From NCBI GenBank assembly GCA_023428755.1, contig JAEYWX010000001.1, positions 458,633 through 522,632 on the forward strand: DNA of 64,000 bases, written 5' to 3'. The notes beneath the pieces were generated by a model that saw only the letters and a program-made list of their open reading frames with translations, was not told the origin of the DNA and searched no databases. Positions 35,433 through 43,687 of the stretch are shown here, one piece after another (position 1 is the stretch's first letter; every line of letters starts with the position of its first letter). Source of the stretch: Bacteroidota bacterium. Lineage in GTDB: Bacteria > Bacteroidota > Bacteroidia > Chitinophagales > Chitinophagaceae. The position numbers were made by a program, and so were the translations under genes.

Positions 35433-36158
35433 TTAGGCCATCACTTCCAGCTCTAACGCTTTCGCCTTAGGGAACAGAATATTATTCTCGAGGTGAATAT
35501 GGGTGTGCAGATCATCTTCAAACTCTTTCAGCTTGGCATATAATACACGATAAGTATTGCATGCTTCCGGTGGTGCTGTGTACTGATCGCTGAGTGTGGC
35601 AATTTCATGAAAATGATCGCCTGCAAATTCATGCTCTGCTTCCATCATAGTGATTGGATTCTTTACCGTACCGAAATGCGGCCCCTGCATTTTTACGTTG
35701 TTTCGTTTAGCTGCTGCCAGTTGGTTTACATAGGGAAATAAGATAATTTCTTCTTTTTCGAGATGATGTGCGAGTTCATCGGCCACTTCGTTGTACAGGC
35801 GTGCAATCGCTTTTGTTTCAGGTCGGTGACCACCATGCACAAGAGCCACTTTGTTGGCATACTGCCGAATGAGTTCGAGGTTATTGCTTACATAACTATG
35901 GTGTTTCTCCACAATATAGTTGGCCAGTTTATCCAATGGCCATTCGTTGAAATTAGTATCGGTAGTGGAAGTTGACTGGCCAATGCGGTTCAGTTCTTCC
36001 GTCAACTCTTGGTAAGAGATATTCTTTTTTGTGCAGATCTCTTCAACGGTTACTTTTCCGCCGCAGCAAAAATCAATTCCAAATTTTTTAAACACATCGG
36101 CTGTGCGGTAATCTTCGGTTACCAGTTCTGCTACTGTTTTTTCGTTTGTTGCATTCAT
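35433..36158 (-). CDS. iron-sulfur cluster repair di-iron protein (RIC/ScdA/YtfE family)
   Basis: 241 residues. The N-terminal ScdA_N domain carries the conserved pair in FGIDFCCGGKVTVEE. The hemerythrin-like part supplies the di-iron ligands, visible in VEKHHSYVSNN, ELAHHLEKEEIILFPY, MMEAEHEFAGDHFHEI and LHTHIHLENNILFPKA. RIC proteins repair Fe-S clusters damaged by nitric oxide or oxidants. It is adjacent to and divergent from no obvious partner, and no NsrR-type operator was identified. Confidence 0.94.
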   Translation of the reverse strand: MNATNEKTVAELVTEDYRTADVFKKFGIDFCCGGKVTVEEICTKKNISYQELTEELNRIGQSTSTTDTNFNEWPLDKLANYIVEKHHSYVSNNLELIRQYANKVALVHGGHRPETKAIARLYNEVADELAHHLEKEEIILFPYVNQLAAAKRNNVKMQGPHFGTVKNPITMMEAEHEFAGDHFHEIATLSDQYTAPPEACNTYRVLYAKLKEFEDDLHTHIHLENNILFPKAKALELEVMA

Positions 36159-36267
36159 GATTTTGATAGAATTTGTTGCAACGAAACTACTGCCAGCTGC
36201 AGTGGTGCTTTATGAGGCAAATCATAAAGTGCAGGTTTTACAAAACCATTACAAACGAAAAGGGAAA

Positions 36268-36741
36268 TTAAACGAGGCTTTTCTCCATGTACACCACACC
36301 ATCCAGCGGGTTTTCATAATAAGCCGTTGTTTCGAGGAAGCCGATCTGCTGGTACAGCCGTATGGCGGGTTGCAGTTTTTCCAATGTGTCGAGTTTCATT
36401 TTGGTATACCCTAACTGCACTGCATCTTTCAGCAATTGTTCTACCAGCACCTTACCAATCTTGTGTTTGCGGTAATAAGGACGCACATAGAGGCGTTTCA
36501 TTTCACAAGCGCCCCGCTCAGCCAGTGGTGCCAGGGCAATACAACCTGCCACTTCACTGTTCCATTTGGCAATGTAAAGCACACCTCTTGGCGGACCATA
36601 TTTGCGTAAGGGAAATTTTATTTCATCATCAATATTTTGAAAACAAAGATCCTCATCCAGCTCCTGCTCGTACTCTTTAAACAGCTTCCGCACTTCATCC
36701 AATAACCATCCTTCCTGCTGTATATAAATTAACTCCGTCAT
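36268..36741 (-). CDS. GNAT family N-acetyltransferase
   Basis: 157 residues from the ATG at 36739-36741, which gives MTELIYIQQEGWLLDEVRKL; a 12-residue longer form is possible. The acetyl-CoA-binding motif A is MKRLYVRPYYRKHKIGKVLV, a version of the Q/RxxGxG/A loop, followed by KMKLDTLEKLQPAIRLYQQI and a closing GFLETTAYY. It transfers an acetyl group from acetyl-CoA to an unknown amine. Confidence 0.84.
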   Translation of the reverse strand: MTELIYIQQEGWLLDEVRKLFKEYEQELDEDLCFQNIDDEIKFPLRKYGPPRGVLYIAKWNSEVAGCIALAPLAERGACEMKRLYVRPYYRKHKIGKVLVEQLLKDAVQLGYTKMKLDTLEKLQPAIRLYQQIGFLETTAYYENPLDGVVYMEKSLV

Positions 36742-36782
36742 TTTTTTATACCTTAACTGCAAACTTACAACCTTCACTGCTC

Positions 36783-37955
36783 ATGTTTGTACGAATTCTC
36801 ATTTTATTATGCATTCCATCTCTTTTGTTTGCACAGAAATACCAAAAGCTTCATCAAAAACTTGTACTGGCAGATACACACAATGATATTCCCTCATCTG
36901 CCATTGAAAAACGAGTGCAGTTTGATACAGATCTGCGTGGTAAAACACATTCCGATCTCAACCGCATGTTCACCGGCGGCGTGGATGTACAACTCTTTTC
37001 AATTTTTTGCGATGGTGAACAAAAAGATCCTTATGCGTATGCCAACCAGGAAATGGACAGCGTGTATGCTTGGGCCAACCGCAATCCAACAAAGATGATG
37101 CTGGTAAATACGCCTGCAGATCTTCAAAAAGCCATCCGGGAAAAAAAACTGGCAACGATGTTTGGTGTGGAAGGCGGACACATGATTGAAAATGATCTCA
37201 GCAAACTGGAAGCATTGCACCAACGTGGCATGCGTTACATGACTATTACCTGGAACAATAGTACAAGCTGGGCAACAAGTGCAGCCGATGAAACAACAGC
37301 AGGTGGTGCATTGAACAGTGAAGGCAAAAAGGGACTCACAGCATTTGGAAGAACTGTTATTCATCGAATGAATGAATTAGGTGTAATGGTGGATGTGAGT
37401 CATGCAGGTGAACAAACATTCTGGGATATTGTAAGTGTTTCAACCAAACCGATCATTGCGTCGCATAGCTGTGTGTGGAATATTTGTAAGCACCGGCGCA
37501 ATTTAAAAGATGAGCAGATCAAAGCCATTGCCAAAAGTGGTGGTGTAATTTTTCTCAATTTCTTTGCAGGCTTTCTCGACAGCAGCTACGAAAAAAAGAT
37601 GGGGATATTTCTGCAGCAATACAAAGCCGAAGTTGATTCGCTGGTGAAAAACAATGTGCAGCGTGATTATGCACAAATGATGGTAAGCGAAAAATACAAA
37701 GCAACAACAGATGCCATGCGTCCAGCATTGGCTGTACTCATGGATCATCTCGACTACATTGTAAAGCTGGTAGGTGTAAACCACGTAGGTATGGGCAGCG
37801 ATTTTGATGGAATTACAGCAGCTCCATTGGGACTGAACGGAGTTGAAAATTTTCCACTCATCACCAAAGCCTTGCTGGAAAGAGGTTACAGCAAAAAAGA
37901 GATCAAGAAAATAATGGGAGGCAATTTTATGCGGGTGTTTGAAGCGCAGTTTTAA
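36783..37955 (+). CDS. membrane dipeptidase (peptidase family M19)
   Basis: 390 residues with a signal peptide (FVRILILLCIPSLLFAQ). M19 landmarks: LVLADTHNDIPSS (zinc ligands His and Asp), MFGVEGGHMIEND (bridging Glu), LGVMVDVSHAGEQTFWDI and KPIIASHS (zinc histidines), and VGMGSDFDGI near the end. It cleaves dipeptides, including those with a C-terminal D-residue, in the periplasm. The start region overlaps nothing. It is followed by a serine hydrolase, and amino-acid permeases lie further downstream. Confidence 0.92.
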   Translation: MFVRILILLCIPSLLFAQKYQKLHQKLVLADTHNDIPSSAIEKRVQFDTDLRGKTHSDLNRMFTGGVDVQLFSIFCDGEQKDPYAYANQEMDSVYAWANRNPTKMMLVNTPADLQKAIREKKLATMFGVEGGHMIENDLSKLEALHQRGMRYMTITWNNSTSWATSAADETTAGGALNSEGKKGLTAFGRTVIHRMNELGVMVDVSHAGEQTFWDIVSVSTKPIIASHSCVWNICKHRRNLKDEQIKAIAKSGGVIFLNFFAGFLDSSYEKKMGIFLQQYKAEVDSLVKNNVQRDYAQMMVSEKYKATTDAMRPALAVLMDHLDYIVKLVGVNHVGMGSDFDGITAAPLGLNGVENFPLITKALLERGYSKKEIKKIMGGNFMRVFEAQF

Positions 37956-38144
37956 GAGTAACGCTGGTTGGGGTTGCAACACTCATAAATTCTGACCGGT
38001 TTGCGTTGTTGATCTTTATTGGTCAGCTCATGTTCTGTACCATCTGGCCAGCGTATTTCAACTACAGTCCTGTTGAATCGCTATGGCTGAGTGCAGCGAA
38101 AGAAAATCGTTATTCAATTGAATGGCATCACATACATTTATTCC

Positions 38145-39290
38145 ATGAAGAAAAAACTACTGTTCCTTTTACTTGCGTTGCATGCATTTATTCTTCCTGC
38201 TCAGCAAGTTTATTTCCCTGATGCAGACTGGCAAACAAAAAAGCCCGAAGAGTTGAAGATGAACAAAGCCTGGCTTGACAGTGCTGTAAACTTTGCGTTG
38301 AAACATGAAAACAAAGTGGAACGGGACTTGCGGATTGCCAATATGAAATCGTATGTGCGGGAACCCGGTTATAAGATCATTGGCCCCATGAAAGAACGTG
38401 GCGGACCCGCAGGGCTTGTTGTAAAGAACGGATACATTGTGGCACAGTGGGGCGATGTGAACCGTGTTGATATGACCTTTAGTGTAACCAAAAGTTATCT
38501 CTCCACCGTTGCCGGATTAGCAGTTGACCAGAGACTCATCAAAAATGTAAACGACAAAGTGAATCAATATGTGTGGGACGAAACATTTGAAGGGCCACAC
38601 AATGCAAAAGTAACCTGGCATCATTTGCTGACACAATCAAGCGACTGGAGCGGAACATTGTTTGGCCTGCACGATTGGGCCGATCGTCCGCCAAGAGAAG
38701 GAACAATCGATGATTGGAAAAACCGCAAGCTGCTGGAACCGGGCACAAGTTATAAATACAACGACGTACGTGTAAACCTGTTGGCGTATTCGTTATTACA
38801 GGTGTGGCGCAAACCATTGCCTGTTGTGCTCAAAGAAAAAATTATGGATCCCATTGGTGCATCCACAACGTGGCGTTGGTTTGGTTATGAAAATTCATAT
38901 GTAACAATGGATGGATTAACCGTTCAGTCAGTTAGTGGTGGCGGACATCATGGTGGTGGTATTTTTATTAATACGCTTGATCATGCACGGTTTGGTTTGC
39001 TGTTTTTGCGAAACGGCAAATGGAAAAACCAACAACTGCTTTCAGAAAAATGGATCAACGCTGCCATACAACCATCAACAGCCAATAAAAATTACGGATA
39101 CCTGTGGTGGATCAATACTGAACAGGGATGGAAAGGCATTTCACCTAATGTATATTATGCGGCAGGTTACGGTGGCAATTATATTATTGTTGATAAAGAA
39201 CATGATCTGGTTGTGGTTACACGCTGGATGGACGACAGTAAAATAGCAGAACTGTTGCAGCTTGTTCTCAAATCACTTGAAACAAACTAA
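38145..39290 (+). CDS. serine hydrolase, class C beta-lactamase/D-aminopeptidase (S12) family
   Basis: 381 residues from the ATG at 38145, giving a signal peptide (MKKKLLFLLLALHAFILPAQ). The SxxK catalytic motif is MTFSVTKSYLSTV (Ser113, Lys116). The YxN-like motif region is SYKYNDVRVNLLAY, where the usual YSN reads YND. A histidine/glycine-rich KTG-equivalent appears as VSGGGHHGGGIF. Family members include esterases and D-aminopeptidases as well as beta-lactamases, so resistance should not be inferred. Confidence 0.86.
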   Translation: MKKKLLFLLLALHAFILPAQQVYFPDADWQTKKPEELKMNKAWLDSAVNFALKHENKVERDLRIANMKSYVREPGYKIIGPMKERGGPAGLVVKNGYIVAQWGDVNRVDMTFSVTKSYLSTVAGLAVDQRLIKNVNDKVNQYVWDETFEGPHNAKVTWHHLLTQSSDWSGTLFGLHDWADRPPREGTIDDWKNRKLLEPGTSYKYNDVRVNLLAYSLLQVWRKPLPVVLKEKIMDPIGASTTWRWFGYENSYVTMDGLTVQSVSGGGHHGGGIFINTLDHARFGLLFLRNGKWKNQQLLSEKWINAAIQPSTANKNYGYLWWINTEQGWKGISPNVYYAAGYGGNYIIVDKEHDLVVVTRWMDDSKIAELLQLVLKSLETN

Positions 39291-39316
39291 ATTCATCTTT
39301 AACCCAACTCAACTGC

Positions 39317-40633
39317 ATGAACCCGGTTTCAACAAAAGAAAATCTAAAGCGTGAAATCGGCGTTCGGTCGTTAACGTTAGCTATTCTCAACATTACAGCA
39401 GGTTCGGGCATATTTATTATACCAGCTATCATTGCAGAAGATCTTGGTGCAGCTGCAATTCTTGCTTATCTCGTTTGCGGGGGACTCATTTTTCTGATTG
39501 GACTTTGTTTTGCCGAAGTAGGTGCAAAAACATCAGTAAGTGGTGGTGTGTACAGTTATATTGAAAATGCATTTGGACGCTATGCAGGATTTTTAGCAAA
39601 CAATATCTATTGGCTGGGTGGATGTATTGTATCCGATGCAGCCATTGCCAACGCCTTGGTAGATACACTGGGCTACTTTTTTCCTTTTTTAAGTGATCAA
39701 CTGTACCGGGCTGCATTATTGGTATTTGTGTTTGGCAGTATTGCGTTGATCAATATACGGAGTGTAAAAAACGGCGTACGGTTGATCGAGTTTGCAACAT
39801 TAGGAAAACTAATTCCCTTGATTGCAGTGGTTGCAGGCGGTATCTTTTTTCTATTGCCTGATAATTTACAATGGACTATTCAGCCAACCATCAGTAATGT
39901 AGGTGCAGCATCTTTACTTTTATTTTTTGCGTTCATTGGGTTAGATGGCCCGTTGAGTAATGGTGGTGAAATAAAAAATCCAAAACGCACCGTACCACTT
40001 GGAATATTTTTTGGCATTTCAGCTGTATTGATTTTGTACATCTCCATTCAGTTGGTAACACAAGCTGTGCTTGGCGCAACCATCTCAGAACACAAAGATG
40101 CACCCTTAGCTGCGGTAGCCGGTATTGCATTTGGCAAGTGGGGAGCCATCATCATTATTGCCGCCAGTGCATTGTCAATGCTTGGTGCATTGGGTGGCGA
40201 AATACTATCCATTCCACGTATTCTGTTTGCAGGCGCAAGAGATGGATTAATGCCAAAGCCATTGGCGAAAGTACACCACCGTTACTTTACACCACATGTT
40301 GCTATTGGGTTTTATGCATCGCTGGGTTTAATACTCGCCATCTCAGGTGGCTTTCAACAACTAGCTACCATTGCCAGTGCAGCGTTACTTATTATTTATC
40401 TCGGTGTGGTACTCGCTTCTGTAAAACTCAGAAAAACAACTACAGCCACAACTGAAAAAACATTTCGTGTGCCAGGTGGTGTAGTTGTTCCCTTAGTGGC
40501 CAGTGCCGGTATTGTTTGGTTATTATCGAATTTATCAAGAGCCGAATTGACGGGTATTGCCGGGTTTATCTTGGTGTTTTCGGTTATTTACGTTGTGATG
40601 AAACAAGTAGTAAAGAAAAAGTCATCCTTATAA
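39317..40633 (+). CDS. APC family amino acid permease
   Basis: 438 residues and about twelve membrane segments. The first helix carries the family signature LAILNITAGSGIFIIPAII, with the unwound GSGIF substrate-binding motif. Helix 6 has FFAFIGLDGPLSNGGEIKNP, with KRTVP following, typical of amino-acid/polyamine transporters. It begins 26 bases after the S12 hydrolase gene and may share its transcript. The substrate cannot be told from sequence. Confidence 0.9.
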   Translation: MNPVSTKENLKREIGVRSLTLAILNITAGSGIFIIPAIIAEDLGAAAILAYLVCGGLIFLIGLCFAEVGAKTSVSGGVYSYIENAFGRYAGFLANNIYWLGGCIVSDAAIANALVDTLGYFFPFLSDQLYRAALLVFVFGSIALINIRSVKNGVRLIEFATLGKLIPLIAVVAGGIFFLLPDNLQWTIQPTISNVGAASLLLFFAFIGLDGPLSNGGEIKNPKRTVPLGIFFGISAVLILYISIQLVTQAVLGATISEHKDAPLAAVAGIAFGKWGAIIIIAASALSMLGALGGEILSIPRILFAGARDGLMPKPLAKVHHRYFTPHVAIGFYASLGLILAISGGFQQLATIASAALLIIYLGVVLASVKLRKTTTATTEKTFRVPGGVVVPLVASAGIVWLLSNLSRAELTGIAGFILVFSVIYVVMKQVVKKKSSL

Positions 40634-40666
40634 AATAAAAATGTCAGAACAAAATCATTTCGCATC

Positions 40667-41110
40667 ATGCAAAAAATAAATCTGCTGCTGCTCACATTGC
40701 TTTTTACAGCAAATGTAACAGCACAACTTCTGCAAGAGCAGAAAACCATACAGCAAACAGTTGAAAAAATGTTTGCCACGTTAACAAAAAGCGATACTGC
40801 TGCTTTAAAAACTCTTGTTACTGCTGATGTGCGTTTCTATGAATATGGTCAGCAATGGACAATTGATTCATTAATTCATATAATATCGCCGAATGCATCC
40901 ATTCCTGATTTTAAACGTGTCAATCATTTTACGTTTGTAAATACAACGATCAAAAAAAACACAGCCTGGGTTACATATTATCTTCAATCGGATATTACGG
41001 CTAACGGGAAAGAACAAACAGCTTATTGGATAGAAACGGTTATCTTAATGAAAGAAAAAAAGAAATGGAAGATCGATGTACTGCATTCAACAAGGTTGAT
41101 GAAAAAATAA
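40667..41110 (+). CDS. secreted NTF2-like (DUF4440-type) protein
   Basis: 147 residues with a signal peptide (MQKINLLLLTLLFTANVTAQ). The remainder has the SnoaL/DUF4440 cone fold pattern: an N-terminal helix (TIQQTVEKMFATLTKSDTAA), a turn (VTADVRFYEYGQQW), and strands ending WVTYYLQSDIT and KKWKIDVLHSTRLMKK. The exact role is unknown; such domains bind small molecules or act as minor subunits. Confidence 0.82.
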   Translation: MQKINLLLLTLLFTANVTAQLLQEQKTIQQTVEKMFATLTKSDTAALKTLVTADVRFYEYGQQWTIDSLIHIISPNASIPDFKRVNHFTFVNTTIKKNTAWVTYYLQSDITANGKEQTAYWIETVILMKEKKKWKIDVLHSTRLMKK

Positions 41111-41268
41111 ACCATCATAAATTAGAATTTGAAGAAGAACAGGTGAGCAAAATTGTTGAAGAACAGTTTCCCGGAAGAAAGATGATATTCATTGACGCTA
41201 CTATGCAAAACTGGAGTGGTGGTGGTATTCATTGCAGTACTCAACAGCAACCAAAACGGAAATCATAA
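41110..41268 (+). pseudogene. 3' remnant of an agmatine deiminase/peptidylarginine deiminase family gene
   Basis: A plus-strand frame ending at the TAA at 41266-41268 encodes about 50 residues that match the C-terminal end of this family: FPGRKMIFIDATMQNWSGGG, then IHCSTQQQPKRKS. In intact enzymes the GGGxHCSTQQ-type motif holds the catalytic cysteine. The frame continues upstream only into the preceding gene's 3' end, where nothing like the rest of the ~345-residue enzyme is present. So only the end of the gene remains, between the NTF2-like gene and a permease. Confidence 0.78.
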
Positions 41269-41310
41269 AAGAAAAACGGATATTGCATTGCTGCAATAAG
41301 CCAGATACAG

Positions 41311-42726
41311 ATGAAACAGGAACCTACTTCTTCAACCCCGCAACAACCAACACTCAAGCGTGCCTTAGGTGTAGGCACCGGCATTTTATTAGTGGCCGGT
41401 ATGATGATTGGCTCCGGTGTGTTCAAGAAGATCGTTCCCATGGCACAAACCGGTTTAAGTGAAACATGGATCATTGTTGCCTGGATCGGTGCAGGGGTCA
41501 TTACTATGTTTGGCGCATTTACCATTGCGGGTCTGGCTAACTTAACCGAAGAATCAGGCGGCGTGTATGAATACCTGCGTCTTTCATTCGGCAATTTCTT
41601 TTCGTTCCTCTTTGGCTGGACCGATTTTACCAGCATCGGCTGCGCATCCATTGCAGCACTCGGTTTTATTTTTGCGCAAACAGTGAATGTATTTGTTCCG
41701 CTGGGTGATCCCTTTCAATCACTGGAACATGTATCCATTGCAGGATTTATTTTTCCGTTTGCTGACAGCGGCATTAAGTTGCTGGCGATTGCTGTGATCG
41801 TATTGCTTACATGGGTAAACTATCGTGGTGTGCAGAATGGCGGATGGATCAACAACATCATTACATCTGCCAAAATACTTGGTATTCTCTTACTCATCAT
41901 CCTCGGTTTATTTTATTCCGGTGCAACTACAACACAAGAGGTTCTTCTCAACGAACCAATCCCGGAGTTAAAAGGCATGGCCTTGTTTAGTGCAGTACTC
42001 GCTGCCATGCTCAGTGCATTCTGGGCCTATGATGGCTGGAGTAATATTTCGTTCATTGCCGGTGAACTGAAAAATCCAAAACGCAACATACCCATTGCTA
42101 TTATGAGCGGTGTTGCCATTGCCATGCTCTTATATGTATTGGTGAATGTGGCGTATATGCATGTACTTCCGTTACAGGCATTAAAAGCAGTGAATCAAAA
42201 TGAGATCGGTGCTGCTGTAGTAGCAGAAACGTTGTTGGGCAAAGTAGGACAAACACTCATTGTACTGCTGATCATGATCTCTGTGTTTGGAGCTATCAAC
42301 GGAATTATCCTGGCACATGCAAGAATTTATTTCCGTATGGCACAGGAACAATTCTTTTTCAAAAAAGCTGCTACTGTACACCCGGTGTATCGCACCCCAT
42401 CGGTTGCGTTGCTTTATACAATGTTGTGGAGTTGCATCCTGGTTATATCAGGCACCTTCGATATGCTCACCAATATGGTGATCTTTGCCGGTTTTCTGTT
42501 TTACAGCCTGGTAGCCATTGCGCTTTTTAAAATGAAACGCAACGGCACCATCAAAGCAAAAGTGATCGGCTACCCCGTTATACCGGCTTTCATCACTCTG
42601 TTTTCCATCGCCTTACTTGTAAACACAGTTGTTACGCAACCGGTACAATCGTTTATCGGTTCGGGGCTTGTGTTGAGTGGTGTGTTCTTTTATTTTTATT
42701 TCCGTAATCACCTGAAGGTCTCCTGA
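41311..42726 (+). CDS. APC family amino acid permease (second, b0,+-like)
   Basis: 471 residues and about twelve membrane segments. Signature helix 1: GTGILLVAGMMIGSGVFKKI. Helix 6: AFWAYDGWSNISFIAGELKN, then PKRNIPIAIMSG, characteristic of L-type/b0,+ exchangers and related bacterial permeases. Only moderately similar to the permease 2 kb upstream. It lies just after the deiminase remnant and may once have been transcribed with it. Confidence 0.9.
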   Translation: MKQEPTSSTPQQPTLKRALGVGTGILLVAGMMIGSGVFKKIVPMAQTGLSETWIIVAWIGAGVITMFGAFTIAGLANLTEESGGVYEYLRLSFGNFFSFLFGWTDFTSIGCASIAALGFIFAQTVNVFVPLGDPFQSLEHVSIAGFIFPFADSGIKLLAIAVIVLLTWVNYRGVQNGGWINNIITSAKILGILLLIILGLFYSGATTTQEVLLNEPIPELKGMALFSAVLAAMLSAFWAYDGWSNISFIAGELKNPKRNIPIAIMSGVAIAMLLYVLVNVAYMHVLPLQALKAVNQNEIGAAVVAETLLGKVGQTLIVLLIMISVFGAINGIILAHARIYFRMAQEQFFFKKAATVHPVYRTPSVALLYTMLWSCILVISGTFDMLTNMVIFAGFLFYSLVAIALFKMKRNGTIKAKVIGYPVIPAFITLFSIALLVNTVVTQPVQSFIGSGLVLSGVFFYFYFRNHLKVS

Positions 42727-42850
42727 TTTTTCTGATCAACTTTGAAGTCAACATAAGTAGTAACCTCAATCTGCAATCAATGTGATGAACGTCACAGTTC
42801 TTCTTGCCACTGTCGGGTAGCTTTGCATTTCTATCAATTGATCGTTTACA

Positions 42851-43621
42851 TTGAAACAGGCTGTTTTATTTTTATTTTTTGCTTCCCTTTCCGTTACCGG
42901 TACTGCTCAACAGGAACGTGATGTACAAACACAAAATCATGTGTGGGCAAGTATCAACAACCAGCTCCGCATCAGTGATAAATGGAGTACAGTAACGGAT
43001 GTACACATGCGTCGCACCGACTTTCTGAAGAACAATAGTTTCTACTTTCTGCGGCTGGGCGCTGTGTATCATATTAATCCACGCTTCAACATTGGTGCAG
43101 GCGCAGGTCATTTGTGGCTGGCCAACCGCTCGGGCGCAACAGAGCTTTTCACCAACGAAAACCGGATGTATCAACATGCGCAGCTATCGCATGTGTTTGG
43201 AAATATCCGCTTGCAGCAGCGGCTGCGGATCGAAGAACGCTGGCAACAAAGGGTGGTGAATTTTCGTCCCACAAACGAATACAGGTACAGTACACGCTAC
43301 CGTTATCAGCTTTACCTCACGATACCTGTCAGTAAAAACGAATACGTTCCTTCTATTGCCATTGCTGATGAATTGTTGCTTCAATCGGGTAAAGACATAG
43401 CGTATAATACTTTTGATCAAAACCGATTGTTTACAGGTATACGCCAACAAATAACGCCGTCGCTTTCGTTTGATGCCGGTTACATGCTTGTGTACCAGCA
43501 ACGGCTCAACGGTTTTCAATACAACCGCAACCATACGTTTCGCCTGTTCTTCTACTGGCAGCCCGATCTTCGAAAGAAGAAAAGTACAAGCACCGCTCAT
43601 CCCATTTTACCCGAAGAATAA
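42851..43621 (+). CDS. DUF2490 outer-membrane-like protein; TTG start
   Basis: 256 residues. The frame opens with TTG at 42851, giving a good signal peptide (MKQAVLFLFFASLSVTGTAQ). There is no in-frame ATG before Met57, so TTG is the best start. DUF2490 features: HVWASINNQLRISDKWSTVTD and strands such as YFLRLGAVYHINPRFNIGAG, SHVFGNIRLQQRLRIEERW and QQITPSLSFDAGYMLVYQQR. Probably a small barrel; function unknown. Confidence 0.82.
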   Translation: MKQAVLFLFFASLSVTGTAQQERDVQTQNHVWASINNQLRISDKWSTVTDVHMRRTDFLKNNSFYFLRLGAVYHINPRFNIGAGAGHLWLANRSGATELFTNENRMYQHAQLSHVFGNIRLQQRLRIEERWQQRVVNFRPTNEYRYSTRYRYQLYLTIPVSKNEYVPSIAIADELLLQSGKDIAYNTFDQNRLFTGIRQQITPSLSFDAGYMLVYQQRLNGFQYNRNHTFRLFFYWQPDLRKKKSTSTAHPILPEE

Positions 43622-43687
43622 GAACTGATTTTGTTCACACAGGAACGAATACTTAGCTTAGTGCAATCGACAAATCAAGCATGAGTT

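Noticed and set aside
38006..38144. Short gene between the M19 and S12 genes
   Set aside because: The frame overlaps the S12 start region in another frame and shows no protein-like features; treated as spacer.
38145..39290. True beta-lactamase
   Set aside because: SxxK is present but the YxN-like motif is altered, and the S12 family contains many esterases and peptidases; resistance cannot be claimed.
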